From the NCBI GenBank assembly GCA_964017045.1, contig OZ024802.1, positions 10,304,435 through 10,368,434 on the forward strand: a stretch of DNA of 64,000 nt, in the 5' to 3' direction. This document shows, in pieces, positions 1 through 11,653 of the stretch. A program made the translations under genes and the position numbers. The notes beneath the pieces were generated by a model. That model was not told where the DNA came from. It was given only the letters and a program-made list of their open reading frames with translations, and did not search any database. Each line of letters begins with the position of its first letter. Position 1 is the stretch's first letter. Origin of the DNA: Omphiscola glabra. Lineage: Eukaryota > Mollusca > Gastropoda > Lymnaeidae.

Positions 1-600
1 AAGATGGATTATTATTTAATTTTGGTGCCCTGACTGAGTTCAGGTAGCAGAGCAGTGAGTATGATTTTATTAATGGTGGTCTGGTAGAAGCTAAATGTTT
101 TTAGATTTAAAAAAAAACAAAACACAGCTGTTTAAATTTCTTTTCCGAAAACTTAAGGCCAAAAAAAAAGATTTAAGTGTGAGTATGATTGTTATCCATA
201 CTATACTCTATCACATAGCATAGTATGGATAACAATTGTATTCATACTATACTCACACTTAAATCTTTTCTTTTTTAAAATTTTAAATGTGTAAAGCCAC
301 AGGGCCACGGGACTTTTTTAGGCCCCCTTATTATAATTTATATGCCATTTTGTTGTCTATTACTGTAATAAAATATTGAATTTAATGGTTTTCACATATA
401 AGTTCCACAGCATTTTATAGTAATAAAATTATAAAAGTTTTACAGTATTTGAAAAAAAAAAAAAGTAATTAAAAGAGTAAAAAAAAATATTACGATAATC
501 CGGTCAAAGTTTTTTAATTTACTGTCACACGTCCAACTTCCTGTTTACACGGTGATACCCTGCCCCTCCCAACACATATAGTGTAAAACTTTATGTAGTG
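1..600. other. Intergenic AT-rich sequence
   Basis: No supportable gene. The stretch is AT-rich with several A-runs. Its one structured part is the imperfect inverted repeat at about 165-275, listed separately. Confidence 0.6.
165..275. repeat. Imperfect inverted repeat (hairpin)
   Basis: The left arm (about 165-207, containing gatttaagtgtgagtatga and ttatccatactata) is repeated in inverse orientation on the right (about 220-272), separated by a short loop near 208-219. The right arm has an extra segment of about 18 bp (attgtattcatactatac), so the hairpin is not perfect. It may be a short fold-back element or MITE remnant; no target-site duplication was recognised. Confidence 0.6.
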
Positions 601-610
601 CCTTCAATTT

Positions 611-682
611 ATGAAGTATCCTATCAAACCGGCAAATTCATCGAGAAAGGACCTTCTTGACTCAAAGGATGTTAAACACAAA
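611..682 (+). CDS. Possible isolated first coding exon (unknown protein)
   Basis: An ATG at 611 opens 24 codons (M K Y P I K P A N S S R K D L L D S K D V K H K) followed directly by a consensus 5' splice site, gtaagtacg at 683. The stretch is less AT-biased than its flanks and rich in charged residues. I do not recognise the protein and could not find a continuing exon before the tandem array at 1.87 kb. The ATG context is poor (T at -3). It could be a real first exon of a gene whose other exons I cannot see, or chance. Confidence 0.2.
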
Positions 683-689
683 GTAAGTA

Positions 690-1870
690 CGTAATTTTAA
701 AATACATTTTTTGTCAATGAGTTCAATGACAGTATTCTCTAGGCCTACTCTGTATTTAATCTACTTTGTTGACTTGTTGCATTGCATGGCATTATTATTA
801 TTGCATGCTTCATAAAACTTCATATAATATGATATTGATATTAATATGAAATAATAGACAATAGTCTCATTACAGTCCAGTCACCCAGTGTTCACATTCA
901 CTATCTTCAGCTCACTGCCACTACTACTACTTAGTCTACTAAAGTCTACTACTACTTTCGTGTGACCTGTGACTGTGTGAGAGTGAGTGTGAACTGTGTC
1001 AGTACTGTCAGTGAGTGTGACTAGTGTGAGAGGTAGCTAGGGCGTACATTGTAGACATAGAAATTTTGCATCACATAACAAAATTTGTAACTAAGTTCAC
1101 TTACATGAGTCACAACATTTAAATTTTTGAAATAGTAAAATACAATATCAACAATGTCATCTGATTTGACAGTCACAAACAAGATGCCAAGAGTCAAAAT
1201 ATAACAATTATATATATATTGTTATTTTTAGATTATAGACTATAGTCACTATAGATATATGTATTAGATACCTTTAGTCATATTTCTACAGAATCTGTTT
1301 TTTTTAAAAATAAGAATTTAGAATTTAGACCGAAAAGGCCTACTTCAGTAATTTTCTATTTGTTCCTACCTTGAACAAACAAATGTTTGACCATTGACAT
1401 AATTCCTATAATATAATATTAATTTGTGAATTTCTACCTCATTGTAATATAATATAATTATAACTTTTAAATGGGGTCTAGTTATAAAAAGCCCTAAGCT
1501 ATACAATATTGAATAAAAAGTATATCCTTATTGGCTATGGCTTTAGGCATAGGCAGACATTCTTATACCAACTTTTAGGAATTTTGTTATAGTTTTTTGT
1601 GTGTTTATAATGCATTAACAGCAACACTTATAACTTTAAACACACTGTCTATGACTATAAGTCTAATAATGCCTTGGCATGATACAATGATGATGGATTC
1701 TGGTTAAAACAGTTGTACGGATATTCTTTAAAAAAATGATTTTTTTTTGGGTATTTTTTTAGTATAATAGAGAACTATTTTGTGATATATGCAATTCCTT
1801 GTTCAACTCTTAAAATAATAAGGTTCAACTGAGGTGGGTATTAAAGTTAAAGCTTAGAGATGTGTTTCTT
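690..1870. other. Intergenic sequence, low-complexity patches
   Basis: No gene seen. At about 880-1040 there is a low-complexity stretch of ctactacta and gtgtgagtgtga words. The rest is AT-rich with short homopolymers. Confidence 0.5.
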
Positions 1871-1872
1871 AT

Positions 1873-2993
1873 CCTTAGGGCATTCACTCAGCAATGGGTG
1901 TGTTCATTAGTGCATTCCCTAAGCAATGGACCTGTTCATTAGTGCATTCCCTCAGCAATGGACCTGTTCATTAGTGCATTCCCTCAGCAATGGACCTGTT
2001 CATTAGTGCATTCCCTAAGCAATGGACCTGTTCATTAGTGCATTCCCTCAGCAATGGACCTGTTCATTAGTGTATTCCCTAAGCAATGGACCTCTTCATT
2101 AGTGCATTCACTCAGCAATGGGCCTGTTCATTAGTGTATTCACTTAGAAATGGGCCTCTTCATTAGTGCATTCCCTCAGCAATGGTCCTGTTCATTAGTG
2201 CATTCACTCAGCAATGGACCTGTTCATTAGTGCATTCCCTAAGCAATGGACCTGTTCATTAGTGCATTCACTCAGCAATGGGCCTGTTCATTAGTGCATT
2301 CACTCAGCAATGGGCCTGTTCATTAGTGTATTCACTTAGAAATGGGCCTGTTCATTAGTGTATTCACTTAGAAATGGGCCTGTTCATTAGTGTATTCACT
2401 TAGAAATGGGCCTGTTCATTAGTGTATTCACTTAGAAATGGGCCTGTTCATTAGTGTATTCACTTAGAAATGGGCCTGTTCATTAGTGTATTCACTTAGA
2501 AATGGGCCTGTTCATTAGTGCATTCACTCAGCAATGGGCCTGTTCATTAGTGTATTCACTTAGAAATGGGCCTGTTCATTAGTGCATTCACTCAGCAATG
2601 GGCCTGTTCATTAGTGTATTCACTTAGAAATGGGCCTGTTCATTAGTGTATTCACTTAGAAATGGGCCTGTTCATTAGTGTATTCACTTAGAAATGGGCC
2701 TGTTCATTAGTGTATTCACTTAGAAATGGGCATGTTCATTAGTGTATTCACTTAGAAATGGGCCTGTTCATTAGTGTATTCACTTAGAAATGGGCCTGTT
2801 CATTAGTGTATTCACTTAGAAATGGGCCTGTTCATTAGTGTATTCACTTAGAAATGGGCCTGTTCATTAGTGTATTCACTTAGAAATGGGCCTGTTCATT
2901 AGTGTATTCACTTAGAAATGGGCCTGTTCATTAGTGTATTCACTTAGAAATGGGCCTGTTCATTAGTGTATTCACTTAGAAATGGGCCTGTTC
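1873..2993. repeat. 32-bp tandem array, about 35 copies
   Basis: The unit contains ttcattagtgtattcactta followed by gaaatgggcctg. Two main variants exist: an early type with cattccctcagcaatggacc and a late type with tattcacttagaaatgggcc. The left third mixes variants; from about 2320 to the end copies are nearly identical, apart from two interspersed early-type copies near 2518 and 2582. This is a minisatellite with a recently homogenised right part. No coding role is evident. Confidence 0.95.
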
Positions 2994-3198
2994 AGCATAA
3001 ATTCAGCCCTAAAAAAACAAATTGCTAAACTCGCACTGGTTTAATATTATAACATTTCAAGTAAATATAACATACAAAATAAAGTGTGTGCGGCACATAC
3101 AAACACTGAAGACAATTATATTATTAGTATGCTCTTATGGACGATCATGCCTATTTGAACAGAAATGAATATATATATATTGTCTGATAATCATAGAC

Positions 3199-4301
3199 CA
3201 GGGGTGGGCAAACTTCTTTAGACATTTCCCCCACATTATATTTTTTTACAATAATGGATTTGAAAAGAAGAAAATCATATAATGTTTTTATTCAAAATGG
3301 TTTATTGAAACCATTTATATAGAGAATATAATTAAAAATAGAAAAGTACAAAATAAAATTTAAAAACTTAATTAATCATCTCCCCATTCTTTGCTAAAAT
3401 GTTCACTTTATATTTCATAGAAATGATGTTTCATTTTTATACAATGATATCAAAATTGGGGCTTTTTTAAATTAGATAAGTTGATATACTGTCTTTGGGG
3501 TTAAATAATTTATTTATTTTTTTCTTGGTTTTTATGTTCATTTGAGTGAAAAATCCTTGTTAGCCAAGGTAGGTTGTTGCAAAAGTCAGCAATATTTTGT
3601 CTGCCCCTATGAGCAGTTTTGAAAACTTTCCATCCCTTGATGTTTTGAGCATTAACAGTAGAATCATTAGGAGTGCAGGGGTGCACTGAATATCCTCACA
3701 AGGGGATAACACCAAAAAAATTTAGTTAACTTTCAACAAAGCTCAATCAAGTTGTTTTTATAACACATCTAAGATTTATACAAGAGCAGGGTGCCACCTA
3801 TCACCAGAGTAGGGCACCACCAGAGCAGCTAGCTATAAGAGCAGGGTGCCACCTATCACCAGATTAGGGCACCACCAGAGCAGCTAGCTATAAGAGCAGG
3901 GTGCCACCTATCACCAGAGTAGGGCACCACCAGAGCAGCTAGCTATAAGAGCAGAGTGCCACCTATCACCAGAGTAGGGCACCACCAGAGCAGCTAGCTA
4001 TAAGAGTAGGGTGTCATCAGAACCAGCTGACTCTGAGGGGGCCATGGAGAAGTCTGGATGGGGTGGCACCATGACTTTACCTACTAGGAGGAGCCAAATC
4101 CAGTGACACCACTGAGGGAAAAATGACATTTACAAGACAGGATGTGAGCGCCAGCTGCCGAGCCACTTGTAACCAAAAGTTATTGGGTGCCTTTGGCTAT
4201 TACAAAGGCCAGATGCTTTATTGCCAGAAAAAATATTTCTTTATTTATGTCTCATTGTCTCCAATATTTCCAATTACCCCAGTTTGCTGATCACTGCCCT
4301 A
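3199..4301. mobile_element. hAT-like non-autonomous DNA element (candidate)
   Basis: The left end reads caggggtgggcaaactt, a form typical of hAT terminal repeats. The right end, reverse complemented, reads tagggcagtgatcagcaaac, matching in its outer and inner parts with a short insertion. The roughly 1.1 kb interior has no intact transposase and carries its own 55-bp minisatellite. The 8 bp flanking each end (tcatagac and gacctaat) do not match, so the target duplication is lost or the ends are slightly misplaced. Confidence 0.45.
3782..4015. repeat. 55-bp tandem array, about 4.2 copies
   Basis: The unit contains gagcagggtgccacctatca and accagagcagctagctata. Repeat starts fall at 3782, 3837, 3892 and 3947, giving a fixed 55-bp period. 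It lies inside the hAT-like element. Confidence 0.9.
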
Positions 4302-4689
4302 GACCTAATAACACTTAGAAGTTCCAACAACACAATCAAAATTAAGTGTATAAGTATAAAGATCTGATAACTTCTGTTTCTAAAAATATATTTATTTTAT
4401 AAATACCAGTTAGTAGAGCAGAGAGATAAATCTTAAATTTCCGTTTTGGTACTAATTTCAAAATTTTACTCTTACACCCTGGAAAGGTATTTAATTTCTG
4501 ATTCTATTTTAAAATCAACAATGCTCTTAAGCTCGTAGAAAGGAATACATTATTATTATTAAAAATTTATTAACATTTATTTTACTTAGGCTTCTGAGCT
4601 AATTGTGTTAAATATCATATTTTCTGGATATTATATATTATTTATTTCCTGACGCATCCATCTCTAAAGGCAAAGAAACAGGATCACGT

Positions 4690-5406
4690 CACTTCACTAC
4701 TTCACTCACTGCATCGGCTCCCTATACAGGCATGCATTGTTACAAGCTGTCTGTTCTCTGTCACAACATTTTCTCTGGTTCCTTCCCTTCCTATCTTATT
4801 AAACTGCTTTCTGTCTATTCTCCCTTTCGAAAGCTTTGTCCCTTCGCAGACACGCATATTCTTTCTGTTCCCAGAACACGCACTAACACATATGGTGAAC
4901 GATCTTTCTCTTTCTGTGCCCCAAAACAATGGAATTCTCTCCCATTATGACCATCCCAGCCTTCAATACTGCCCTCAAGACCCATCTTTTCAAAGTGTAC
5001 TATACTGACTCATTCTCACCCCCGTCTAACTGATGCACAACGCTCGATGCTGCTGTGTTCTGTCCATGGCTGGACACGGGTAGATAGTACTCGGGTGGGT
5101 GCTGTCCATGGCTGGACAGGGGTAGATAGTACTTGGGTGGGTGCTGTCCATGGCTGGACAGGGGTAGATAGTACTTGGGTGGGTGCTGTCCATGGCTGGA
5201 CAGGGGTAGATAGTACTTGGGTGGGTGCTGTCCATGGCTGGACAAGGGTAGATAGTACTTGGATGGGTGAGGTCGATCTTTTTACCAATTGTTGTTTTTA
5301 AATGGATACGTTTCTGTAATTGCTAATTTTTATGTGAAGCGCAGTGAGCCTAGCCCTAGGCTGGGGGTCTGCACTGTATAAAACCACATTAATAATAATA
5401 ATAATA
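4690..5406 (+). mobile_element. CR1/L2/jockey-type LINE 3' remnant
   Basis: Positions about 4730-4990 translate into the usual C-terminal end of a non-LTR reverse transcriptase: a run ending in SFCAPKQWNSLP and, after a frame change, ALKTHLF. After an internal tandem array the element resumes with a 3' UTR (gtgaagcgcagtgagcc, then gcactgtataaaaccac) and ends in an ATA/ATT microsatellite-like tail (ttaataataataataat), as many L2-like LINEs do. The reading frame is broken and the 5' part is missing. The family is inferred from these hallmark words only. Confidence 0.6.
5056..5275. repeat. 42-bp tandem array inside a LINE tail, about 5 copies
   Basis: The unit contains ctgtccatggctggacaggg and tagatagtacttgggtgggtg. 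The period is exactly 42 bp, a multiple of three, so several frames stay open through it; those open frames are not evidence of a gene. The array sits between the reverse transcriptase C-terminal region and the 3' UTR of the LINE remnant and contains the local palindrome tccatggctgga. Confidence 0.9.
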
Positions 5407-6090
5407 GGTTGTAACAAGGTGTATTTTTAAAAATATTGAATGGTTTTGGAATTTGTTTTATCCTCATGGTAAGAGCTGGGTTTTTTTAATTGAAAGCCCT
5501 TTTCTATGTGAATGTTGAGGTCATTTGTTTGAAGCAGAAGCAACACTAAAAATATTTTCAGGCCACAGCTCTTTAGTTGTTTGTTGAATTATTTTTTTTT
5601 TAGATGTGAGTCTGTGATGTTGGAGTTGGATATTTGAAACATTCTCTAATCAACTGGAATGTAATTATTTTTTTATTTCAAAGTCTTCAAAATTTTCCCA
5701 ACAAAATATAAATCTAGATAACAAAGATTGAAGAAGATATTAGATTTAACCTATCATGATCTATGTAGTGTATTTGTGTTCCCATTTTTTTTGGGTCTGT
5801 GAGATGCTTTATCGGAAGTAATAATGCTATTCATAGTTGGGCTCTCACATTTGTTAAGGTTATGTTTATTGTATGATTACTGGCAAACTCAAGCCCCTCT
5901 CAGTAAAGGTGATAACATGCATGGGCTCCAGGCCAATCTTTGAGTTACTGTCTCCAAATCCTTCCTTATTTGCTGTGAGCCCGGTGTCACCTGGTCAGTG
6001 TGTGAAGGAATGCTGGCTGGACCGTCTGGACAAATATTCACTTTTTTTATATATTCTTCGGTGGGTCCAGAGTTACATTCTGCAGCTTGT
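5407..6090. other. Intergenic sequence without recognisable gene
   Basis: AT-rich with T-runs. No feature supported. The short ORF at 5873-6115 has no recognisable motif. Confidence 0.5.
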
Positions 6091-6092
6091 TT

Positions 6093-6292
6093 TCTTCAGT
6101 GTCTGCCTTAGGTGAGACATTTGTCTGTGAACTTCTTACAGTGGGTTGTTCTCCTGGCTTGTTCAGTGTCTGCCTTAGGTGAGACATTTGTCTGTGAACT
6201 TCTTACAGTGGGTTGTTCTCCTGGCTTGTTCAGTGTCTGCCTTAGGTGAGACATTTGTCTGTGAACTTCTTACAGTGGGTTATTCTCCTGCA
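6093..6292. repeat. 67-bp tandem array, 3 copies, carrying splice-like motifs
   Basis: Repeat starts (tcagtgtctgccttag) fall at about 6096, 6163 and 6230. Each unit contains ccttag|gtgagac, a good 5' splice-site match, and cttcttacag|tg, a good 3' splice-site match, about 40 bp apart. I see no gene here, so these may be chance or the relic of a duplicated exon junction. Confidence 0.9.
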
Positions 6293-6649
6293 ACTGGAAG
6301 TTATCAAATAATTTATCTACGTTACACAGGTAGGAACAGTTTTATATAGTAATTTCATAAGGGTTATGTTCTATTTATTTTGTTATCACCATGAAATAAA
6401 GAAACTGTATATTCTTATTAAATGATAAAACTATTACATTTACTTAATCATACTAAGCCAATGTCAATGATAAAAACTGTTGGTATGTAGCAACCTTTTT
6501 GAAGGAATATTTGTAAAATTGTGATTTTGTTTTCTGTATTTGTTTCTCTTTTTCTAATTGATTTGAATAACTGGAATGTCAAAAAACTATCATCAGAGAT
6601 TTTCCATTTGTTAAGCAATATTTCTAAAATTAAGTTGTTGCTCATATTG

Positions 6650-6882
6650 AATTTCTAGCCATTGTGTCCTATGTTCCAATTGGCAAGTCTTCCTAGCCAT
6701 TGTGTCCTATGTTTCAATTGGCAAGTCTTCCTAGCCATTGTGTCCTATGTTCCATTAGTTCCAATTGGCAAGTCTTCCTAGCCATTGTGTCCTATGTTCC
6801 AATTGGCAAGCCTTCATAGCAATTATGTCCTATGTTCCATTGGCAAGTCTTCCTAGCCATTGTGTCCTATTATGATGCAAGA
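6650..6882. repeat. 38-bp tandem array, about 6 copies
   Basis: The unit contains tagccattgtgtcctatgtt and ccaattggcaagtcttc. Copies vary by indels: one has an extra ccatta and one is shortened. Confidence 0.9.
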
Positions 6883-6949
6883 TGGCAAGTCTTGCCAATC
6901 AGTTTGATTGAACTTTATCTTTAAAAAAAAAAAAACATTGTTGACTGAA

Positions 6950-7215
6950 ATTTTATTTGAAACAATCAGTCAATTAAAAATCCTCAAATGTGTCTATTTT
7001 TTCAAAATATAATAATTCAATAGATCTTGCACCAGAATTTTCATTTTTGAGAAAATGCTTAAAAATTGATTTTTTTTTTTTAAATTAAAAAATTTGAAAC
7101 AATCAGTCAATTAAAAATCCTCAAATGTGTATATTATCAAAATATAATAATTCAACAGATCTTGCACCAAAAGTATTCATTTTTTAGAAAATACTTATAA
7201 ATTGAATACTTTTTT
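6950..7215. repeat. Direct duplication of about 130 bp
   Basis: The segment starting tttgaaacaatcagtcaatt at about 6957 recurs at about 7092 with the same following words (aaaaatcctcaaatgtgt, cagatcttgcacca) and a few substitutions. Both copies end in a T-rich run. Confidence 0.85.
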
Positions 7216-7960
7216 TTTTATCAAGCCATAATCCAAATAGTCTAGCAGTGCGAGTTTGAAGTTGTCTTTGTCTGAAACTCGAGGAAGCAAGCAAAAAGGT
7301 GACTCTAAGGTGTGTTCATTTTTACACAGATTTTGAAAACCTACTTTGCTTGATCTCCAATATTCTTGTCACAAATTTATTTCATTGCCATATCGTCTGT
7401 ACAAGGACAAATGTTTGGGCGTGAAATATTGGAAACTTGACTCGGGCACTTGACTGTCACCCTGAAAGTTTGTGTCCAGATTGTTGGAGATCAGGTGATC
7501 CGTCGGGGTGGTCAACTCTTACCTAATTGCATCCTAATACCTAGGTGGTGAGGAGATTGCTCTGACCAGATGACACGATCGAATTATCAGGCGGTCATCC
7601 CACGGTTATCCATCAGTAATGGTGGGCTAAGAAGCAGACGGCAGTGGCGATGATGGGGTGGGCGTTTTTTTTTTTTAGATAAACTGTTGTAACGGTGTGC
7701 TTATAGGGAAGGTAGAATGCAGATATCGAGGGCGCCTATGGCTCCCGGGGTAAAGTAGGGGGAGGGAGAGGCTGGGGAGTATATAATATATATTCAATTA
7801 TAGTCAATAGTCAATTCAATTGAATAAATTCAAATTGCGGGGTGCATTTGGTTTTGCATCATTCTACAATTATACAATTTCGTCAAATTTCTTTTTGAAC
7901 GCACTATTTAGTAAAACGAAATCAAATTATCAAATACAGTAATTGTTCGAAAAGCTATGT
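7216..7960. other. Intergenic sequence, partly GC-richer
   Basis: No gene found. At 7450-7750 the base composition is more balanced and CpG-containing than its surroundings (gtgatccgtcggggtggtca, ggcgcctatggctcccg), which could mark an old insertion or a regulatory patch. I see no coding or RNA signature. Confidence 0.4.
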
Positions 7961-7961
7961 A

Positions 7962-8042
7962 ACTTGATGGCTGATTGGTTAAAAGTGTGAGTAATTCAAA
8001 CATTTGATTTGAATACAATCCCCAGCTAATCCAACATTTTTA
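7962..8042 (+). repeat. tRNA-derived SINE-like head (degenerate)
   Basis: gatggctgattggttaaaag resembles the A-box half of a Ser/Leu-type tRNA (atggccgagtggttaa), and gatttgaatacaatcccc about 40 bp later resembles a mutated B box. The spacing fits a tRNA-derived SINE head. The acceptor stem and a clean B box are missing, so it is not a functional tRNA gene. Confidence 0.35.
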
Positions 8043-9130
8043 TAAAAATTAGTATTTTTATTATTTGCTTTCCCCATATTCATGTTGTTAGCTGGAGAAA
8101 TTTAGAGCCCTACAAAATGGACAGTGGGCAACCCGAGCTCATAGCGGCCTGAAAAGGGGGGGGGGGCTATTAGGGCACGCCCGCGACCAAGATTTCAATG
8201 ATACCTGATTTGGGTGAACCAGTGACGGAGAGGCCGTGCGCGCGTAAAGAAGGGCCCTATCGTCTTGGCTGGAACCCAGGCCCAGGCCCGCCTTTCACGC
8301 CACTGCTGTCAGTCAGCCATGATTTTTATGAGATCTATGAATGGCATTTACTGGAATACATACGCTGTTATGTTATCTTTCATCAAAAGAGGAAGTTTGG
8401 AGTTATTATGATGTACATCGTGGTTAAAAAAAACACCTCGGTGGACTCCAAAATATTTTTTTCAAAAGGTTGATGACGTAATTTTCTACTTCCGTGCTAC
8501 GAATTGGGCTGAATAGGTAACCCCAGCAACAGTTCTCAAGTTATGCACTACCGGTATCTTGGAAAAATTATTGGTGGAATACTATAGTACACTTTGAATA
8601 GTTTGTTAAAAGTAGTTGAGGGCACAGAAACCGGTCACATTGAATTAGGGCATTTTGATCTCTTTGTTTTGGGTTTTATTTTTACAGTTTAAAAGTAGAT
8701 GGCATCGTGAGAGGGTGACGTCATTTTCTATCCTTAACGATCATTGCGAACTCTTTGCTCAAGTTTTAACTAAGTTTGCATCATACAATTCTTCCAGTAG
8801 TTCTGGATAATTTCATTTGGTATACATTACACATTTTATTTTACGCAATTCGCTTACAACTATTTAACACATACAAGTGGAAGCCCGTGAACTTATGCGG
8901 GCCTTGTAGCTGTGTAAATATGCTTTGATCTGTGTGCACTTGCCGCACAAGAGGCGCTGACTAAGCCCTAATGGCCTGGGGGCATAAAGACTACAAATAA
9001 AGTAGTTGCATTCGTTGTGTAATGAAGACGTGCGTATGCTTTCTTGTGATCAGTAAATGAACCGCGAGGTCGTTCACACCTCCTTTATCCGTCCCAACAA
9101 GTTCTTCTCGTAAGGAGTAAGTCTGACAGT
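8043..9130. other. Intergenic sequence, no gene assembled
   Basis: Includes a G-run near 8156-8167 and a moderately GC-rich stretch at 8110-8320. The small open frame at 8198-8473 shows no family motif and no splice support. Confidence 0.4.
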
Positions 9131-9436
9131 GGTTAAAAAGAGCAGAGTTCAGGTCCATGAATCCATTCAATAGATGCTGTGTATAGGAGAGATGGCTTTC
9201 ATTGAACATTGGTTAAAAAGAGCAGAGTTCGGGTCCATGAATCCATTCAATGGATGCTGTGTATAGGAGAGATGGCTTTCATTGAACATTGGTTAAAAAT
9301 AGCAGAGTTCAGGTCCATGAATCCATTCAATAGATGCTGTGGATCAGAGAGATGGCTTTCATTGAACATTGGTTAAAAATAGCAGAGTTCAGGTCCATGG
9401 TAGATGTTGTGTATCAGAGAGATGGCTTTCATTGAA
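9131..9436. repeat. 80-bp tandem array, about 3.8 copies
   Basis: Repeat starts (ggttaaaaagagcagagttc) fall at 9131, 9211, 9291 and 9371, period 80. The last copy lacks an internal segment. Confidence 0.92.
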
Positions 9437-9862
9437 GTTCACGTAGTTGTGTTTTGATCGTCTGTGTTTTAATCTGCCCGCACACCGTCTCACTCCATTG
9501 CTAATTTCACCCACGACTCCAGCTCAAGTCACAAATTCTGCTTCAGCTAAAAGTACATTTTTTTGCGCTATAATGATTGGTCAAACGTGATGAATTGTTT
9601 CTGATGACGTTTCCTCCTCAAGTTTTTTTTTTCCAAATTGCGTCATATTCATTAGACCATCAGCCTTGCGTTGGTGCACAAATCTTATCTGACATAATCA
9701 TGATCTAATGATGTTCACGTGACATTTTTGTGTGTCAACGGTGGTGATAAGAAGGTACCAAAGTAAACTGACTGTAAATAAACTTGAACCTATTTCGGTG
9801 CTGGGAGCATTGCTGTTGGTTCACGTCTGTGTTGTAAACAATCTGAACGTCATTGTGTACCC

Positions 9863-10212
9863 AAGATGTCTGCCACGATGACACACGATGTCTGCCACGA
9901 TGGCACAATATGTCTGCCACGATGACACAAGATGTCTGCCACGATGACACAAGATGTCTGCCACGATGACACAAGATGTCTGCCACGATGACACACGATG
10001 TCTGCCACGATGACACAAGATGTCTGCCACGATGACACAAGATGTCTGCCACGATGTCTGCCACGATGACACAAGATGTCTGCCACGATGACACACGATT
10101 TCTGCCACGATGGCACAAGATGTCTACCACGATGACACAAGATGTCTGCCACGATGACACAAGATGTCTGCCACGATGACACAAGATGTCTGCCACGATG
10201 ACACAAGATTGA
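9863..10212. repeat. 22-bp tandem array, about 16 copies
   Basis: The unit is gatgtctgccacgatgacac plus two A. As 22 is not a multiple of three, the array reads through all frames in turn; the long open frames on the minus strand are repeat artefacts. One copy is internally shortened near 10,050. Confidence 0.95.
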
Positions 10213-10860
10213 CAAGTGTCATGGGTGGGGAAGAGGGTTGGAGATCCTTACAACATACTTGATGGATACTATGATTATATGACTAGTAATTTACCTGACA
10301 AAAATAAATCACGGAAATAAAAAATAAACCTGACTATAATTGAATATATCAATAAATATATATATAATAAAACCGTGTATAGCGATGACTTCTCAGACCG
10401 CGTCCAACTGACTCTGGACTTCTTGAAGATAAATGAGAAATTCATGTCCAACAAATGCCATGTCAGTGATTGTTTTGCGTACACTTAATTATTGTCTTGC
10501 GAAATGATTGTAGTTCTAGTTCTAGATAACATTATTTATATGCTTGTGTCTGTGTAGCTGTCATTTATAGCTCACAATTTTCCAATTTTTTTTCATTCTT
10601 GAAACTGTCTAGGCTTTTATATTTAGAACATTGACCAGATATGACAACAATCAAAGAGAGGTGGGTACTTTCGTGAGGCGCAAATTTAAAATATATTTAC
10701 ACCCTAATTTTGTTAGTATATTTTTTGTTACACACGTCATTACCATTTCTCCGGCTCTGGCGGGCCATACTAAATCAGTTCGCGAGCCGCATGCTGCCTC
10801 AGGGTATTCATACTTCCATTAAAGTCTTGTGTCGTATTTTATTACAATCTATAAATTACA
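10213..10860. other. Intergenic AT-rich sequence
   Basis: No gene. A short CpG-containing patch at 10,740-10,800 (ctctggcgggccatac, cagttcgcgagccgcatg) resembles the interior of hAT-type elements but has no recognisable ends. Confidence 0.4.
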
Positions 10861-10865
10861 TTAGA

Positions 10866-11163
10866 AAATCTATGAATTCGTAGGGTTTGGGATCGCTAGT
10901 CTAATAATTCGTAGGGTTTGTGATCGCTAGTCTAATAATTCTTAGGGTTTGGGATCGCTAGTCTAATAATTCGTAGGGTTTGGGATCGCTAGTCTAATAA
11001 TTCGTAGGGTTTGGGATCGCTAGTCTAATAATTCGTAGGGTTTGGGATCGCTAGTCTAATAATTCGTAGGGTTTGGGATCGCTAGTCTAATAATTCTTAG
11101 GGTTTGGGATCGCTAGTCTAACAATTCTTAGGGTTTGGGATAGCTAGTCTAATAATTTGTAAG
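10866..11163. repeat. 31-bp tandem array, about 9.5 copies
   Basis: The unit contains attcgtagggtttgggatcg and ctagtctaata. Outer copies are more diverged than central ones. The right flank (aaaaggttgagaaacgc) resembles the terminal sequence of a hAT element. Confidence 0.94.
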
Positions 11164-11653
11164 GGGTTCAGAGTATAGAAAAGGTTGAGAAACGCGGATC
11201 CAGGCGGACGGGGATTCTTCAGAGCCAATCATTGAAAAATATCATTGTCAGAATTCTCATAATCTTATGTAGACATATTGGTGCTATTCTTTAACATCCG
11301 CCATATAACGCCGCTCCATTATGCTCCATACATTGAAAGGTTTGTTGATATCAGACACCGATTCGCTTGCCTACACTCCACGATCTTATTTTTAAGCTGA
11401 AAAGGGATTAATGGGACCTTACCTCTTATCTAATCGGAGAGATAACTCAACTTCCTCATTGATACACGCTTTGCGATTTTGTCAGTGAGGTGATAGTTTA
11501 GTCGTGTGTCCCTATAATAGGCAATCTAACATTAGCGCCAATGAAACTAGTGACTAGTGTATCAAACCAGCGCACCAATTCTGAGCAGCTTTTTCATGTG
11601 TGTTGTGCCGGTGTCCCTGCCAATAGACAACAGCTTTTTTTATGTACGAAGTG
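11164..11653. other. Intergenic sequence, no gene seen
   Basis: Mixed composition. No supported coding, RNA or repeat feature. Confidence 0.4.

Noticed and set aside
1873..2993. CRISPR-like array
   Set aside because: Units are contiguous with no unique spacers; the genome is eukaryotic.
9735..10215. Minus-strand frames of 95-153 codons
   Set aside because: Generated by the 22-bp array; the same residues recur in each frame.
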